Source of the DNA: Candidatus Brachybacter algidus
Lineage (GTDB): Bacteria > Bacteroidota > Bacteroidia > Chitinophagales > Saprospiraceae
NCBI GenBank assembly: GCA_016711705.1
Contig: JADJSK010000012.1
Span: 62,001 to 126,000 of the forward strand
Direction of reading: 5' to 3'
Length of the DNA: 64,000 bases
Shown here: piece by piece, positions 53,450 to 61,985 of the stretch
Numbering within the stretch: the first letter of the stretch is position 1
Layout of the letters: the number at the start of each line of letters is the position of its first letter
The notes under the pieces: model-generated
Told to the model about the DNA's origin: nothing
The model's database searches: none
Seen by the model: the letters and a program-made list of their open reading frames with translations, nothing else
Position numbers and translations under genes: made by a program

Positions 53450-53883
53450 TTGCAGTTTACCACAGAAAAAACAATTAAAATTTTTATATCAATTCCAGAA
53501 TTTTATACCCTAGCAAAAGACTTTTTGCCACGAATTGCACGAATGATGCTTCGCATCTAACACGAATTTATTTTTGAGAATTCGTGCCATTATTTTCGAT
53601 GCTGATTACGCGGTTGTGACTAATTAGAATCAGTTTTTTGGAGAAAAACTAAATGGGTTATCATGAATTAACAGGAAATTTCAAATCATTGCGATTTAGT
53701 TAAGTCTATTTGTTTATTTAATAGATCTAGGCACGCTGAACCTTGGAGCAACCTTCAAATGAAAACTATAGATAAATTTGATAGGCATACAAAGTGCTGA
53801 CAACCGATATTTCATGAATTAGATGCTGTATTTCAATTGTTAATTAAACGAAGTAGAATTATAAATCACCATAATTAAACAAA
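53450..53883. other. gene-free region with CACGAATT repeats
   Basis: About 430 bp without a gene. GCCACGAATTGCACGAAT at about 53528-53545, CACGAATT near 53562 and the inverse AATTCGTG near 53580 form a partial inverted repeat. The right end leads into the hsp20 terminator. Confidence 0.4.
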
Positions 53884-53912
53884 AAAAGCCACTCCTTTAG
53901 AGAGTGGCTTTT
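53884..53912 (-). terminator. rho-independent terminator after hsp20
   Basis: On the minus strand an 11-bp stem (AAAAGCCACTC / GAGTGGCTTTT) with a 7-nt loop is followed by a run of seven T, 21 bp after the hsp20 stop codon. Confidence 0.85.
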
Positions 53913-53932
53913 CCAGGATTAACTAATCAGAA

Positions 53933-54397
53933 CTATCTGATCTCAATGCTCTGCCCGGGCTTGTGTGCCTCAGGATCTTTGGGCAATGTGACTTCAAGTA
54001 CACCATCGGTGTATGCTGCTCCAATCTGATCTTTGAGCACCTTGTCATTAAGCTTGAAAGCGCGTTCAAATGCTGTGGGTCGGTACTCTTCGTATATGAA
54101 TTTGTCCTCGGTAGCCGCTTCCGGCTGGTAACTGATGTTCAATACATCTTCTTCGATCGAGATGGTAAACAGGTCTTTTCTGAGACCTGCAGCATAAAGT
54201 TTGAGGATATATGCGTCAGCTGTTTCGATGATATTCACAGATTTTCTGTTACTAAATCTTTTTCCCATTCCGCTCTGAAAACGGCGGTTCATTTTTTCTG
54301 ACATATTGTCTCCAAAATGTTTTCTGAAAGATGTCCATGCTTCGTGATTGCCCTGAGACATATTATCACAATGAAATTTTGCTTGTCTATTATACAT
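53933..54397 (-). CDS. Hsp20/alpha-crystallin family chaperone
   Basis: 154 residues with the alpha-crystallin domain at about 55-145 (VNIIETADAYILKLYAAGLR, ISIEEDVLNISYQ, FERAFKLND, GAAYTDGVLEVTLPKDPEA) and the C-terminal IxI-like IEIR. It binds unfolding proteins under heat or oxidative stress. A 50-residue Met/Arg/Lys-rich N-terminal arm precedes the domain. It is monocistronic. Confidence 0.92.
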   Translation of the reverse strand: MYNRQAKFHCDNMSQGNHEAWTSFRKHFGDNMSEKMNRRFQSGMGKRFSNRKSVNIIETADAYILKLYAAGLRKDLFTISIEEDVLNISYQPEAATEDKFIYEEYRPTAFERAFKLNDKVLKDQIGAAYTDGVLEVTLPKDPEAHKPGQSIEIR

Positions 54398-54470
54398 GTT
54401 TAATGTTTTTAGATTGTTATTAAATGGTTTGGGTGATTTAGGTATTTAAATAATTATTTCGTGGAAACGA

Positions 54471-54660
54471 GCCTCCCCCTAACGCAGAAGCATTTTGTTC
54501 GTACCTCTCAAATGTTCTGACTTCACTTTGTCTCTTCCCGAATCTGGTGTGGGACTTCCGCTTTGCTCCAGCATTCGTCGAGACTTCGTTACGTTTCACT
54601 TCCTCGAAAAGGTCGCTTAGGCACCTTTTCTTCGTTGTTCACCCCTCCAAAGGGGGAAAT
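54471..54660. repeat. C-rich element interrupted by about 158 bp
   Basis: GCCTCCCCCTAA (54471-54482) and CACCCCTCCAAAGGGGGAAA (54640-54659) are the two parts of the C-rich element that is contiguous at 19041-19071. Between them lie about 158 bp with repeated TTCG/CTTC motifs and no ORF. This looks like an insertion into the element. Confidence 0.5.
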
Positions 54661-54754
54661 ACTGCTCAATTCATAATATTTCTATTTAATTAAGCCTGAG
54701 GAAAGAACGGGAGATACCCTCAGCTCTAATTATTCATTATTCACTATTCATTAT

Positions 54755-55045
54755 TCATTTTCTAATCGGAATTATGGCAAGTTCTTTTCTGTAGGGAGCA
54801 AATGATCTTTGACGATCGTAATTGTTGTAGTCCAATTGGCCACCGAATTCATCATCATAGTTTCCGATCCTTTCTTGTGCCTGATGGAATAGCATCTTAG
54901 CAGATTTGACTGCAACTACAACAACTGATACCACCAATGCGACCATTAATACTTTGAAAAGTAGAAAAAGAACCATTGCGCCAACTCCAGCCAGCAAAGT
55001 CATACCGGCTATCTTAGGAAGCATAAAATTTATATTGTTTTTCAT
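54755..55045 (-). CDS. small membrane protein of unknown function
   Basis: 96 residues with a strongly hydrophobic stretch at about 10-47 that could be one long or two short helices. A cytoplasmic tail follows with NYDDEFGGQLDYNNYDRQR. No family is recognised. It sits between hsp20 and the ECF sigma locus on the same strand, with long spacers. Confidence 0.65.
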   Translation of the reverse strand: MKNNINFMLPKIAGMTLLAGVGAMVLFLLFKVLMVALVVSVVVVAVKSAKMLFHQAQERIGNYDDEFGGQLDYNNYDRQRSFAPYRKELAIIPIRK

Positions 55046-55237
55046 TTTTAATTTGTTTAAATTATTTAATTAATAAAATAAAGGCCTTTAAATAGAGGAC
55101 GGAGAAGATGGAGTTTTACTTTAAAAAAGGGCATATATTTTTTTAAAAATATTTGAAGCTTGATCAAAAGTTATAGTGTTTAATTAATTTCAGGAAGTTG
55201 TAATTAATATAAGTTAATATTTCTCTTTTCGAATTAA

Positions 55238-55268
55238 CCTCCCCCTACCCCCCTCCCAAAGGGGGAAA
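55238..55268. repeat. C-rich dispersed element
   Basis: CCTCCCCCTACCCCCCTC followed by CCAAAGGGGGAAA, a direct copy of the element at 19041-19071 with one extra C. Confidence 0.6.
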
Positions 55269-55349
55269 TTCGGGATACTCATATTTATTGAGCATAGCGA
55301 ACGTTTCGGGTAAATTTGTAAAAGTCTTTTGAAATATTATGGGCGTGCA

Positions 55350-55665
55350 ATTAAATAACTTAATACATCATAATGCCTTTATTAATTGACACAAAGGGCA
55401 ACTTAAATACTACTTTTCATACCAAGTTTGGGGTTTGGAGTTTGGGGTTTGACAAAGAGTTATGTTTTATTTTTTAATTAAATAGCTTAATACACCTTAA
55501 TTCCTTAATGGTTTAATAATTGTAAATACTAGTATCAACTTCAATACTGCATTTCATACAATGATTGTTGTTTGGGGTTTGAGGTTTGTCAAGGAGTTTC
55601 GTTAATTAATTTTTCAATAACATCTTAATCTCTCTTAGTTTCTTAATGGTTTAATACCCCTCAAA
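55350..55665. repeat. degenerate tandem repeat of about 130 bp
   Basis: Three decayed units start at about 55350, 55476 and 55604. Each carries an AATAnCTTAATACA-like start, a TTCCTTAATGGTTTAATA-like middle and, in the first two, a G-rich GTTTGGGGTTTG(G)AGTTTG(GGGTTTG) end. No gene is present. Confidence 0.45.
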
Positions 55666-55699
55666 AACTTAGTTCTATAATTTCAAATATTCCAAAAGC

Positions 55700-56050
55700 T
55701 TAATTATCTTTTCGGCCATGCCAGCCTCCGCACCTATTCCTCCACTCCTCCTTTAAAGCTTCTCTTTCTTCCGGAGTGGTATTTGCAAATTTCTCCCTAA
55801 ATTTATGCATCATAAAATGGTTTCTCCCCCCATGATGCTTGTGACCACCAAAACGACCACATAGCAATTTAAATAAAACAAGCAATCCTAATGATTGCCA
55901 ATAGTTGATCGCCTTCCAACCGGTGATATCCGGAATAATTGCATTCCATAAAAACATCACTACCGCACTGATAATAAATATCATCGCCAACATTAATAAA
56001 AAGAAAACAAACTTTCTTTTACCTTTATTATACAACATTTCTCGATTCAT
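55700..56050 (-). CDS. small two-helix membrane protein, His-rich tail
   Basis: 116 residues with membrane helices at about 14-36 and 48-64. A His/Gly-rich loop (GRFGGHKHHGGRNHFMMH) is followed by a charged tail (FANTTPEEREALKEEWRNR) resembling small metal-responsive or Spy-like segments. It starts 6 bp after the ECF sigma gene, which suggests it belongs to the sigma factor's operon. The His cluster could bind metal. Function unknown. Confidence 0.7.
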   Translation of the reverse strand: MNREMLYNKGKRKFVFFLLMLAMIFIISAVVMFLWNAIIPDITGWKAINYWQSLGLLVLFKLLCGRFGGHKHHGGRNHFMMHKFREKFANTTPEEREALKEEWRNRCGGWHGRKDN

Positions 56051-56056
56051 GATTTT

Positions 56057-56629
56057 TTAAATTATATCTTGATATAAAGGATCCAATTTCTTACGCAAAT
56101 ATTTTACTGCGTAACCCTTTCTACTTACGATCGTCTTGATCGGTACGCCCTCTTCCTCGGCAATTTCGCGTAGTGTTTTATCTTCCAATTCATTTTGAAT
56201 AAAAACCCTTCGTTGATTTTCCGGTAATTCTTCTAGGGCAATTTGTAATGTATTCCAGAATTCTTCTTGAAACATAAATATTTCAACGTCATCCGTATCG
56301 TTTGAAAGTAAAACATCTTTTAATGACAGCTCACCTTCCTCTCCTTCGTAAACCAAATCATCCAACAATAAATTCTTTTGTTTTCGCGACCTGTCGATAA
56401 TTCTGTTTTTAGCCACACGGTATAACCAACCACTAACACTTAGGATCTCTTCAGGATTTGCAAGGTTGCTATATTGATACCACACATCCTGGAGGATATC
56501 TTCAGCATCTTCCACGAGTCCAACTTTACTTTTGATAAACCCAAACAGTTGACTACCATACCTTTTGATCGTATCGGTGAGGTTAAATGCTTTTGTATCA
56601 GCCATTGGAGATACGGTTACAATATTCAT
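56057..56629 (-). CDS. ECF-type RNA polymerase sigma factor
   Basis: 190 residues with region 2 (YGSQLFGFIKSKVGLVEDAE, DILQDVWYQYSNL, WLYRVAKNRIIDRSRKQ) and region 4 (LEELPENQRRVFIQNELEDK, TLREIAEEEGVPIKTIVSRK). No anti-sigma factor is adjacent; the small two-helix protein downstream may take that place. Confidence 0.9.
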   Translation of the reverse strand: MNIVTVSPMADTKAFNLTDTIKRYGSQLFGFIKSKVGLVEDAEDILQDVWYQYSNLANPEEILSVSGWLYRVAKNRIIDRSRKQKNLLLDDLVYEGEEGELSLKDVLLSNDTDDVEIFMFQEEFWNTLQIALEELPENQRRVFIQNELEDKTLREIAEEEGVPIKTIVSRKGYAVKYLRKKLDPLYQDII

Positions 56630-56972
56630 TTTCCTTCATATATTGTATTGCAGACGAAAGAGTACGCAAATTACTCTATTCAAACTTGAATTAAATTAAA
56701 AAGAAGACTAAAATGTAGAATAATACCACGACCGCGCAAGCAGCATCGGAGATAATGCACGAATAATCACATACCATTTAAATACATCCTAAAAATTTTG
56801 GCTAATCTTTTGTAATATTCGCTTAAAAATTAAAGCATCAGCTTTCCACAAAAACCATTCGTGTATCCGGCGCAATAAAATTCTTGATTCGCAGAATCAG
56901 GATAATAAATTTATGCCTCGAGCAGGAAATATAAATAAAACATAGTGTAAGAATTGACCCTTTATTCCAATT
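56630..56972. other. gene-free region upstream of the ECF sigma gene
   Basis: 343 bp with no gene. The left part presumably holds the sigma gene promoter. No clear hairpin or repeat was recognised. Confidence 0.4.
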
Positions 56973-57500
56973 CTATTCATCTATTTTCGTTGAATTTTGG
57001 GTGGCCTTTACAGAAAGTACATATTTCATGACAGCATCCTTTTCTATATCATTTAACTCTGCAAGCATCGCCATATCATCTACTATAATATGCCAGCTTT
57101 CTTCGGTTCTTGCATAAATACTTTTTTGTTCATGACAGCCTGTGCAGGTTCCATTGAATAATTCATGACCGAGTCGAAGAGTTTCAATTGTGATGCCCTG
57201 ATACTTTTCCTGCATGGCCATCAATTGTTTTTCACCCGGCGCAGAAACAACCTCATAAGGAATGACGAAAGTAGGTAAGCCTTGATTGGCAGCCGGGCTT
57301 AGGATGCTCATTCCCGAAAGGATGGTGGGTGCCGGCTCGGTTGGCTTTTCCTCAGGTTTTGATAATTGCTTCACAGCAGTGGTTTCTTTTTTTTCATCGG
57401 GTTCGGGTACCGAACTAGCAACCATAGTCTTTCGGGAAGTATTGCACGCGAGGAATATATTCAAACAAAATATGAGTGTAATTATGTATTTAAATTGCAT
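56973..57500 (-). CDS. cytochrome c-like lipoprotein
   Basis: 175 residues with a lipobox (LNIFLACNT, Cys19), a Pro/Glu/Lys-rich linker at about 30-65, and a C-terminal haem c domain with CTGCH near residues 117-121 (FNGTCTGCHEQKSIYARTEE). The distal Met is probably in DDMAMLAELN. It may carry electrons at the outer membrane; no partner gene is near. Confidence 0.8.
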   Translation of the reverse strand: MQFKYIITLIFCLNIFLACNTSRKTMVASSVPEPDEKKETTAVKQLSKPEEKPTEPAPTILSGMSILSPAANQGLPTFVIPYEVVSAPGEKQLMAMQEKYQGITIETLRLGHELFNGTCTGCHEQKSIYARTEESWHIIVDDMAMLAELNDIEKDAVMKYVLSVKATQNSTKIDE

Positions 57501-57818
57501 TGATATTATTTTATTCGATAATTAAAATGATTATTTATTTCGAAAAAAACCAGTGAAATCTACTTTTAGAAATCGCTGGTCTAAAAAACTTGATAATTTC
57601 TGTATATTTTTCCGCATATTCATTTTCTCACCTTGTCGCCTTTTCTCTCTAACATCCATTCAGGTTGAGCAACCTTCGCTAAGATTTTGAATATGAAAGG
57701 TAAGCGATTTCGGAGCTCGTAACTTTCAGTTAGCTAACAAAGTTTGATGAGTTCCCAAACTCTTGATTTTACTAATATTCCGCCCATTTATTATATATTG
57801 TTGTGCGTTCGTTTTCTT
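57501..57818. other. gene-free region
   Basis: 318 bp between two minus-strand genes. No gene, RNA or clear hairpin was recognised; the right half is the 3' flank of the propeller gene. Confidence 0.4.
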
Positions 57819-58883
57819 TTAAAACTTTTTATCAAATGATTTTCCGTTGAATATATATACTCCACCGCTTGCCATCCCAAAGAGTAAATTATTTCTATTG
57901 TCTTTATATATTGACCAAATCATTGGTTTCGAAAGTCTGCTGTCGATTGTATAGTTAGTCATATTTTTGCCGTCATATTTCCAAACGCCTGTATCTCTAT
58001 CACCAAACCAAATATTCCCTTCTGAATCTTCTTCAATTACAAAAACATGTTCAAGTGTTCCTGCAGGAGAAAGATTTCCATTTTTACTACTAAAAATGTT
58101 AATAAGCCCATTCTTATCAGAAAAATTTATTGCTTTCTCGTTCTCCATTAGTAAAACACCAATTCCATTATTCCCTATCCAAATCCGCCCTTTTGAATCT
58201 GCCAAAACACTTCTTATATGCAAGTTTTCATTCTCTTTTAATTCCAATTTTTCATGGTCAAAACTTTTCGTATTTTTTCCATCATACATAAATAATGCAT
58301 TGTAAGTGGCTATCCACACCTTACCGTCGGTTCCTTCCGATATATCAGTTACACCATATGAATTATTGGGGTCGTTTGTTTTGGGTTTTGGAAAAATTAA
58401 ATAGTTCATTTTTTCTCCATCAAAGCGATTTATTCCGTCTTTTTCACCTGCATTAAACCATAAATCTCCACTGGTTTCATTCCATTCCAATTTTGGGACG
58501 TCAGTTTCATATGAATAATTAGTAAAATTTCCTCCATTATAACTACTTATTCCGTGTGCAGTTCCAAACCAGATATTTCCATTTTTATCTTCTTTTATTG
58601 AACGGATTTGATTATCACTTAACCCCTCCTTAGTTGTAAAGTATTGAAATGTTTTTCCATCATAATAGCTTATGCCTTCATTATGACTTCCAAACCAATA
58701 ATTGCCTTTGCTGTCTTGAAAGATAGCACGTATTCCAGAAGTAAATTTTAAAATGTCGGCTTTGGGAGTACTTGAAAAATGAGCTTTAGTTACTTCCTTT
58801 TCGGAAGATTTCTTTTCAACGCATGAAAAGGTTAGTGCCATTAAGAATATTAAGTATACCAAGTTATTGTTTTTTTTATTCAT
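57819..58883 (-). CDS. two-component regulator propeller (Reg_prop) lipoprotein
   Basis: 354 residues. A lipobox (LTFSCVEK, Cys21) is followed by repeated propeller blades: IRAIFQDSKGNYWFGSHNEG, IRSIKEDKNGNIWFGTAHGI, VTDISEGTDGKVWIATYNAL, IRSVLADSKGRIWIGNNGIG and EEDSEGNIWFGDRDTGVWKY. Such propellers form sensor domains of hybrid two-component systems; here only the propeller remains, so it probably acts as a surface or binding protein. The start is only 4 bp after a decayed paralogue. Confidence 0.88.
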   Translation of the reverse strand: MNKKNNNLVYLIFLMALTFSCVEKKSSEKEVTKAHFSSTPKADILKFTSGIRAIFQDSKGNYWFGSHNEGISYYDGKTFQYFTTKEGLSDNQIRSIKEDKNGNIWFGTAHGISSYNGGNFTNYSYETDVPKLEWNETSGDLWFNAGEKDGINRFDGEKMNYLIFPKPKTNDPNNSYGVTDISEGTDGKVWIATYNALFMYDGKNTKSFDHEKLELKENENLHIRSVLADSKGRIWIGNNGIGVLLMENEKAINFSDKNGLINIFSSKNGNLSPAGTLEHVFVIEEDSEGNIWFGDRDTGVWKYDGKNMTNYTIDSRLSKPMIWSIYKDNRNNLLFGMASGGVYIFNGKSFDKKF

Positions 58884-58887
58884 GAAT

Positions 58888-59325
58888 TTATTTTAAGAAT
58901 TTGTCAAACGAACTACCATTAAATTTATAAACTCCTGCATTATGTGTCCCAAACCAAAGAACTCCTTGTTTGTCATTGGAAATTGTGAAAAGATATACAT
59001 TAGTTTCGCCATCTTTAATAGGGTAATGAATAAGTTCTTTTCCATTATATTTCCAAACACCATTCTCATATGTAGCCAACCAGAAGTTACCTTCATTATC
59101 TTGTGTTATAGATAGAAAAAACGGAAATTCCCTTTCATTTTTTTCGTTAATATACCTAATTCCATTTTCCTTCTTAAAGGATATGCTATTGCCATTATTG
59201 GTTACTTTGTCGTATCGAAATCGTGTATTGTTAATCCAAATAAAGCCATCTTTGTCTTCATAAATAGCACGTGTTCCAAAATCCCCAACATTAGGGGTTG
59301 TCTGTGAGCAACGGAATACTATGGA
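58888..59325 (-). pseudogene. 5'-truncated Reg_prop propeller gene
   Basis: One open frame of about 145 codons reads FRCSQTTPNVGDFGTRAIYE and then two or three blades ending NAGVYKFNGSSFDKFLK. It has no ATG/GTG/TTG before a TTG at 59079, far inside the fold, and a stop lies just before codon 1. CSQTTPN looks like the end of a lipoprotein signal peptide, so the break falls inside the leader. It is a remnant of a second propeller lipoprotein. Confidence 0.65.
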
Positions 59326-59380
59326 TCAATTCTAAAATAACATACCGACTAGAACTTTCTTTCTGGTATTACTACATCAA

Positions 59381-59779
59381 TTAGTTAGTAGCGACTGCCT
59401 GAACAGCATCGCTATTTTGCACAATTTTTGCAGCGCATTTAATTTCATCTTTCTTGCCAGAACAAGACTTTTGTGCCAATTTTGATGAGCAAGACATTGG
59501 GTTTTTACCGGGTATTTCCAAAGATATTGAAGAGTTGCAAGTTTCAGATACTGAACATTTAGCGACAGTTGCACAAGAAGCTTTAGAAACAGCAACACAT
59601 TGATTTTTATTTAGTAAGTTGGAAATACTAAACGCAGTTGAATTAGCTTGACAACCGTCTTTTGAAGCTACTTTTAGGTTGCTTTCATCGACTTTTTTAA
59701 TATTTGTGTTGTCACCATTGTTTTTGAAAGAGATAAACATTAGAAATAAAAAGAAACAAATTTGCGCGTACATAGACAT
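59381..59779 (-). CDS. exported Cys-rich protein of unknown function
   Basis: 132 residues with a signal peptide (about 1-18) and nine Cys, of which eight are in the mature part: DGCQANS, NQCVAV, ASCATV, AKCSVSETCNSS, MSCSSK, KSCSGKK, IKCAAK. No known family. The many Cys suggest metal binding or disulfides. It is divergent from a histidine kinase/response regulator pair 190 bp away, a likely regulator. Confidence 0.6.
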   Translation of the reverse strand: MSMYAQICFFLFLMFISFKNNGDNTNIKKVDESNLKVASKDGCQANSTAFSISNLLNKNQCVAVSKASCATVAKCSVSETCNSSISLEIPGKNPMSCSSKLAQKSCSGKKDEIKCAAKIVQNSDAVQAVATN

Positions 59780-59971
59780 TTGTTTTAGTTTGTGAAAAAA
59801 TTATTTGGATCAAATTTGGTACAGAATATGAATTAATATTCAGAGCTTCTTTTGATTTGACAAAGATATGTGAGCCCGGCAGGCTATGCTGTTACCCAGC
59901 AGTTATTATCCTGTTAGTCACTTGTTAAAAAAAAGTCCGCTCATATATAATTGCGTAATTTTGATTCCTTA

Positions 59972-61255
59972 ATGAAAATAGATCGTACATATATCTTCGT
60001 CACCCTGTCGTCAATAGCGTTGCTGCTTGTGCTTGCTATTCAAGTCAATTATCTGCTAAATACAGCTCAAATCAAGGAACAATTATTTAATGAAAAGGCC
60101 AATATGGTGCTCGATAGAACAGCACTAGCGCTAAGTAATGATACCGCCACGATTAAGAATTTTTCTCTGATGGGAAGTGAAAATGAAACAAAAAAAATTG
60201 ATTCATTATTTAATCATTTCTTAAAAATATATAATTTCCATATTGATTATTATTTTGAATTAAAAACGTTATCCGCTGCAAATAGTCTTCAAATTCCCAA
60301 TGTTAGTAGTAAAAGTGAAAAACCTGTAGAAGATTTAAAAATTGGAACGATCAAAAACACCAATGAAGAGGAAGCAGGGTGCTATCAAACTTGTCTTCCT
60401 GCAGAAGGTGGAGGGGACAAAATGGAACTGAAACTCGTCCTTCCTGACAAAGCTCAATTTATCCGCGCCGAAATGGGTGTGCCTTTTATTACTTCTGTCT
60501 TATTAATTTTATTGGTATTGGTGATGTCCTGGCGCACCATTATGTCCTTGCTTAAAGAGAAAAAAATTTCGGAGCATACCACGGATTTTTTGAACAATAT
60601 GACCCATGAATTCAAAACACCCCTGACCAATATCGCCCTCGCTGGAAGAATGATGTTGCGGGAGAATAATGTCGCACGAGAGGAAAAAATTAAACATTAT
60701 TCCGGAATAATCCTGGAAGAAAATGATAAACTTAGGCTTCAAGTGGAACAGGTATTAAGTATGACTGCTCTGGAACGTGGTGAGATTCCGCTTCAAAAGA
60801 AAGAACTCAATCTTCATGAGTTGATCAGCCATTCATTAAAATGTATGGGTCTTCAGATCGAACACAATAATGGTAATGTAAATATTCAGCTTGATGCTGA
60901 ACATTTTGAGATCATGGGAGATAAAAATCATTTGACTAATTCACTGTGTAATCTCGTGGACAATGCTATTAAATACTCAGGGAATAAACCTGAATTGTCG
61001 GTTCGTACTTACAATGCGGGGACAAACCTAATGGTAATTATTTCTGATAAAGGCATTGGTATCGATAAAGAATATCAGAAAAAGGTATTTGAAAAGTTTT
61101 TCCGCGTTCCGACCGGTGATATTCATGATGTAAAAGGTTTTGGCCTTGGCCTTGCTTATGTGCAAAAGATCATCCAAATGCATGATGGCAATATTGAGTT
61201 ACAAAGTAAAAAAGGAGAAGGCACGACTTTCACAATTACCTTGCCCTATGTCTAA
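59972..61255 (+). CDS. sensor histidine kinase
   Basis: 427 residues. Membrane helices at about 8-28 and 165-185 enclose a periplasmic sensor domain with a CYQTC motif (Cys137, Cys141) just before the second helix. The HisKA domain has His212 in MTHEFKTPLTNIAL, and HATPase motifs follow (NLVDNAIKYSG, ISDKGIGIDKE, GFGLGLAYVQKI, GEGTTFTITLP). ATG 59972 is preferred. The stop overlaps the regulator gene by 8 bp. Confidence 0.93.
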   Translation: MKIDRTYIFVTLSSIALLLVLAIQVNYLLNTAQIKEQLFNEKANMVLDRTALALSNDTATIKNFSLMGSENETKKIDSLFNHFLKIYNFHIDYYFELKTLSAANSLQIPNVSSKSEKPVEDLKIGTIKNTNEEEAGCYQTCLPAEGGGDKMELKLVLPDKAQFIRAEMGVPFITSVLLILLVLVMSWRTIMSLLKEKKISEHTTDFLNNMTHEFKTPLTNIALAGRMMLRENNVAREEKIKHYSGIILEENDKLRLQVEQVLSMTALERGEIPLQKKELNLHELISHSLKCMGLQIEHNNGNVNIQLDAEHFEIMGDKNHLTNSLCNLVDNAIKYSGNKPELSVRTYNAGTNLMVIISDKGIGIDKEYQKKVFEKFFRVPTGDIHDVKGFGLGLAYVQKIIQMHDGNIELQSKKGEGTTFTITLPYV

Positions 61256-61946
61256 GGAAAGGTTCAAAATATTACTCGCCGAGGACGATTTAAATCTTGG
61301 TTTTCTCTTGGTCGATTACCTCGATGCAGAAGGATTTGATGTCAAACTATGCAAGGATGGCGAAATGGCATTAAAGGCTTTTCATGGAAGTCCATTTGAT
61401 CTTTGTCTGCTGGATGTGATGATGCCTAAGATGGATGGTTATTCCCTTGCTAATATGATCCGACTTGTTGACAAGAAAATTCCGATCATCTTTATCACTG
61501 CCCGTTCACAGAAGGAGGACAAACTAAAAGGATATGATCTTGGAGCAGATGATTACATTACAAAGCCTTTCGACGAAGAAGAGTTACTTTGGAAGATCCG
61601 TGCGGTCATGCGTCGGATACCGGAATTTAACAATGAGGACAGGAATGGACCGAACACTATCGGTATATATGAATTTGATTTTTATAATCAATCCTTGAGT
61701 TTGAATGGTGTCATGCGTCGGATTACCGTTAAGGAAAGTGAGATCCTTCGCTATCTTTCTGTCAATAGAAACAAGGTAATTAAGCGGGAAGATATGCTCA
61801 TCGCGCTCTGGGGCAAGAATGATTATTTCTATGGTCGTAGCCTTGATGTCTTCATCACTAAGATCAGGAAGTATTTGAAGGAAGATCCGGAATTAAGCGT
61901 GGAGAATATTTTTAGCGTGGGGTTTATTTTTAACGTGCCGGATTGA
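61248..61946 (+). CDS. OmpR/PhoB-type response regulator
   Basis: 232 residues: receiver domain with Asp56 in LCLLDVMMPKMDG and Lys in YITKPFDEEELL, then a winged-helix domain at about 135-230 (ITVKESEILRYLSVNRNKVI, SLDVFITKIRKYLKEDPEL). Start ATG 61248 (MSKERFKILLAED) overlaps the kinase gene. It forms a pair with that kinase. Confidence 0.93.
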   Translation: MSKERFKILLAEDDLNLGFLLVDYLDAEGFDVKLCKDGEMALKAFHGSPFDLCLLDVMMPKMDGYSLANMIRLVDKKIPIIFITARSQKEDKLKGYDLGADDYITKPFDEEELLWKIRAVMRRIPEFNNEDRNGPNTIGIYEFDFYNQSLSLNGVMRRITVKESEILRYLSVNRNKVIKREDMLIALWGKNDYFYGRSLDVFITKIRKYLKEDPELSVENIFSVGFIFNVPD

Positions 61947-61985
61947 TCGAGGCTTGAGGCGCAATGCATGAAAGTAAAAGAGGAT

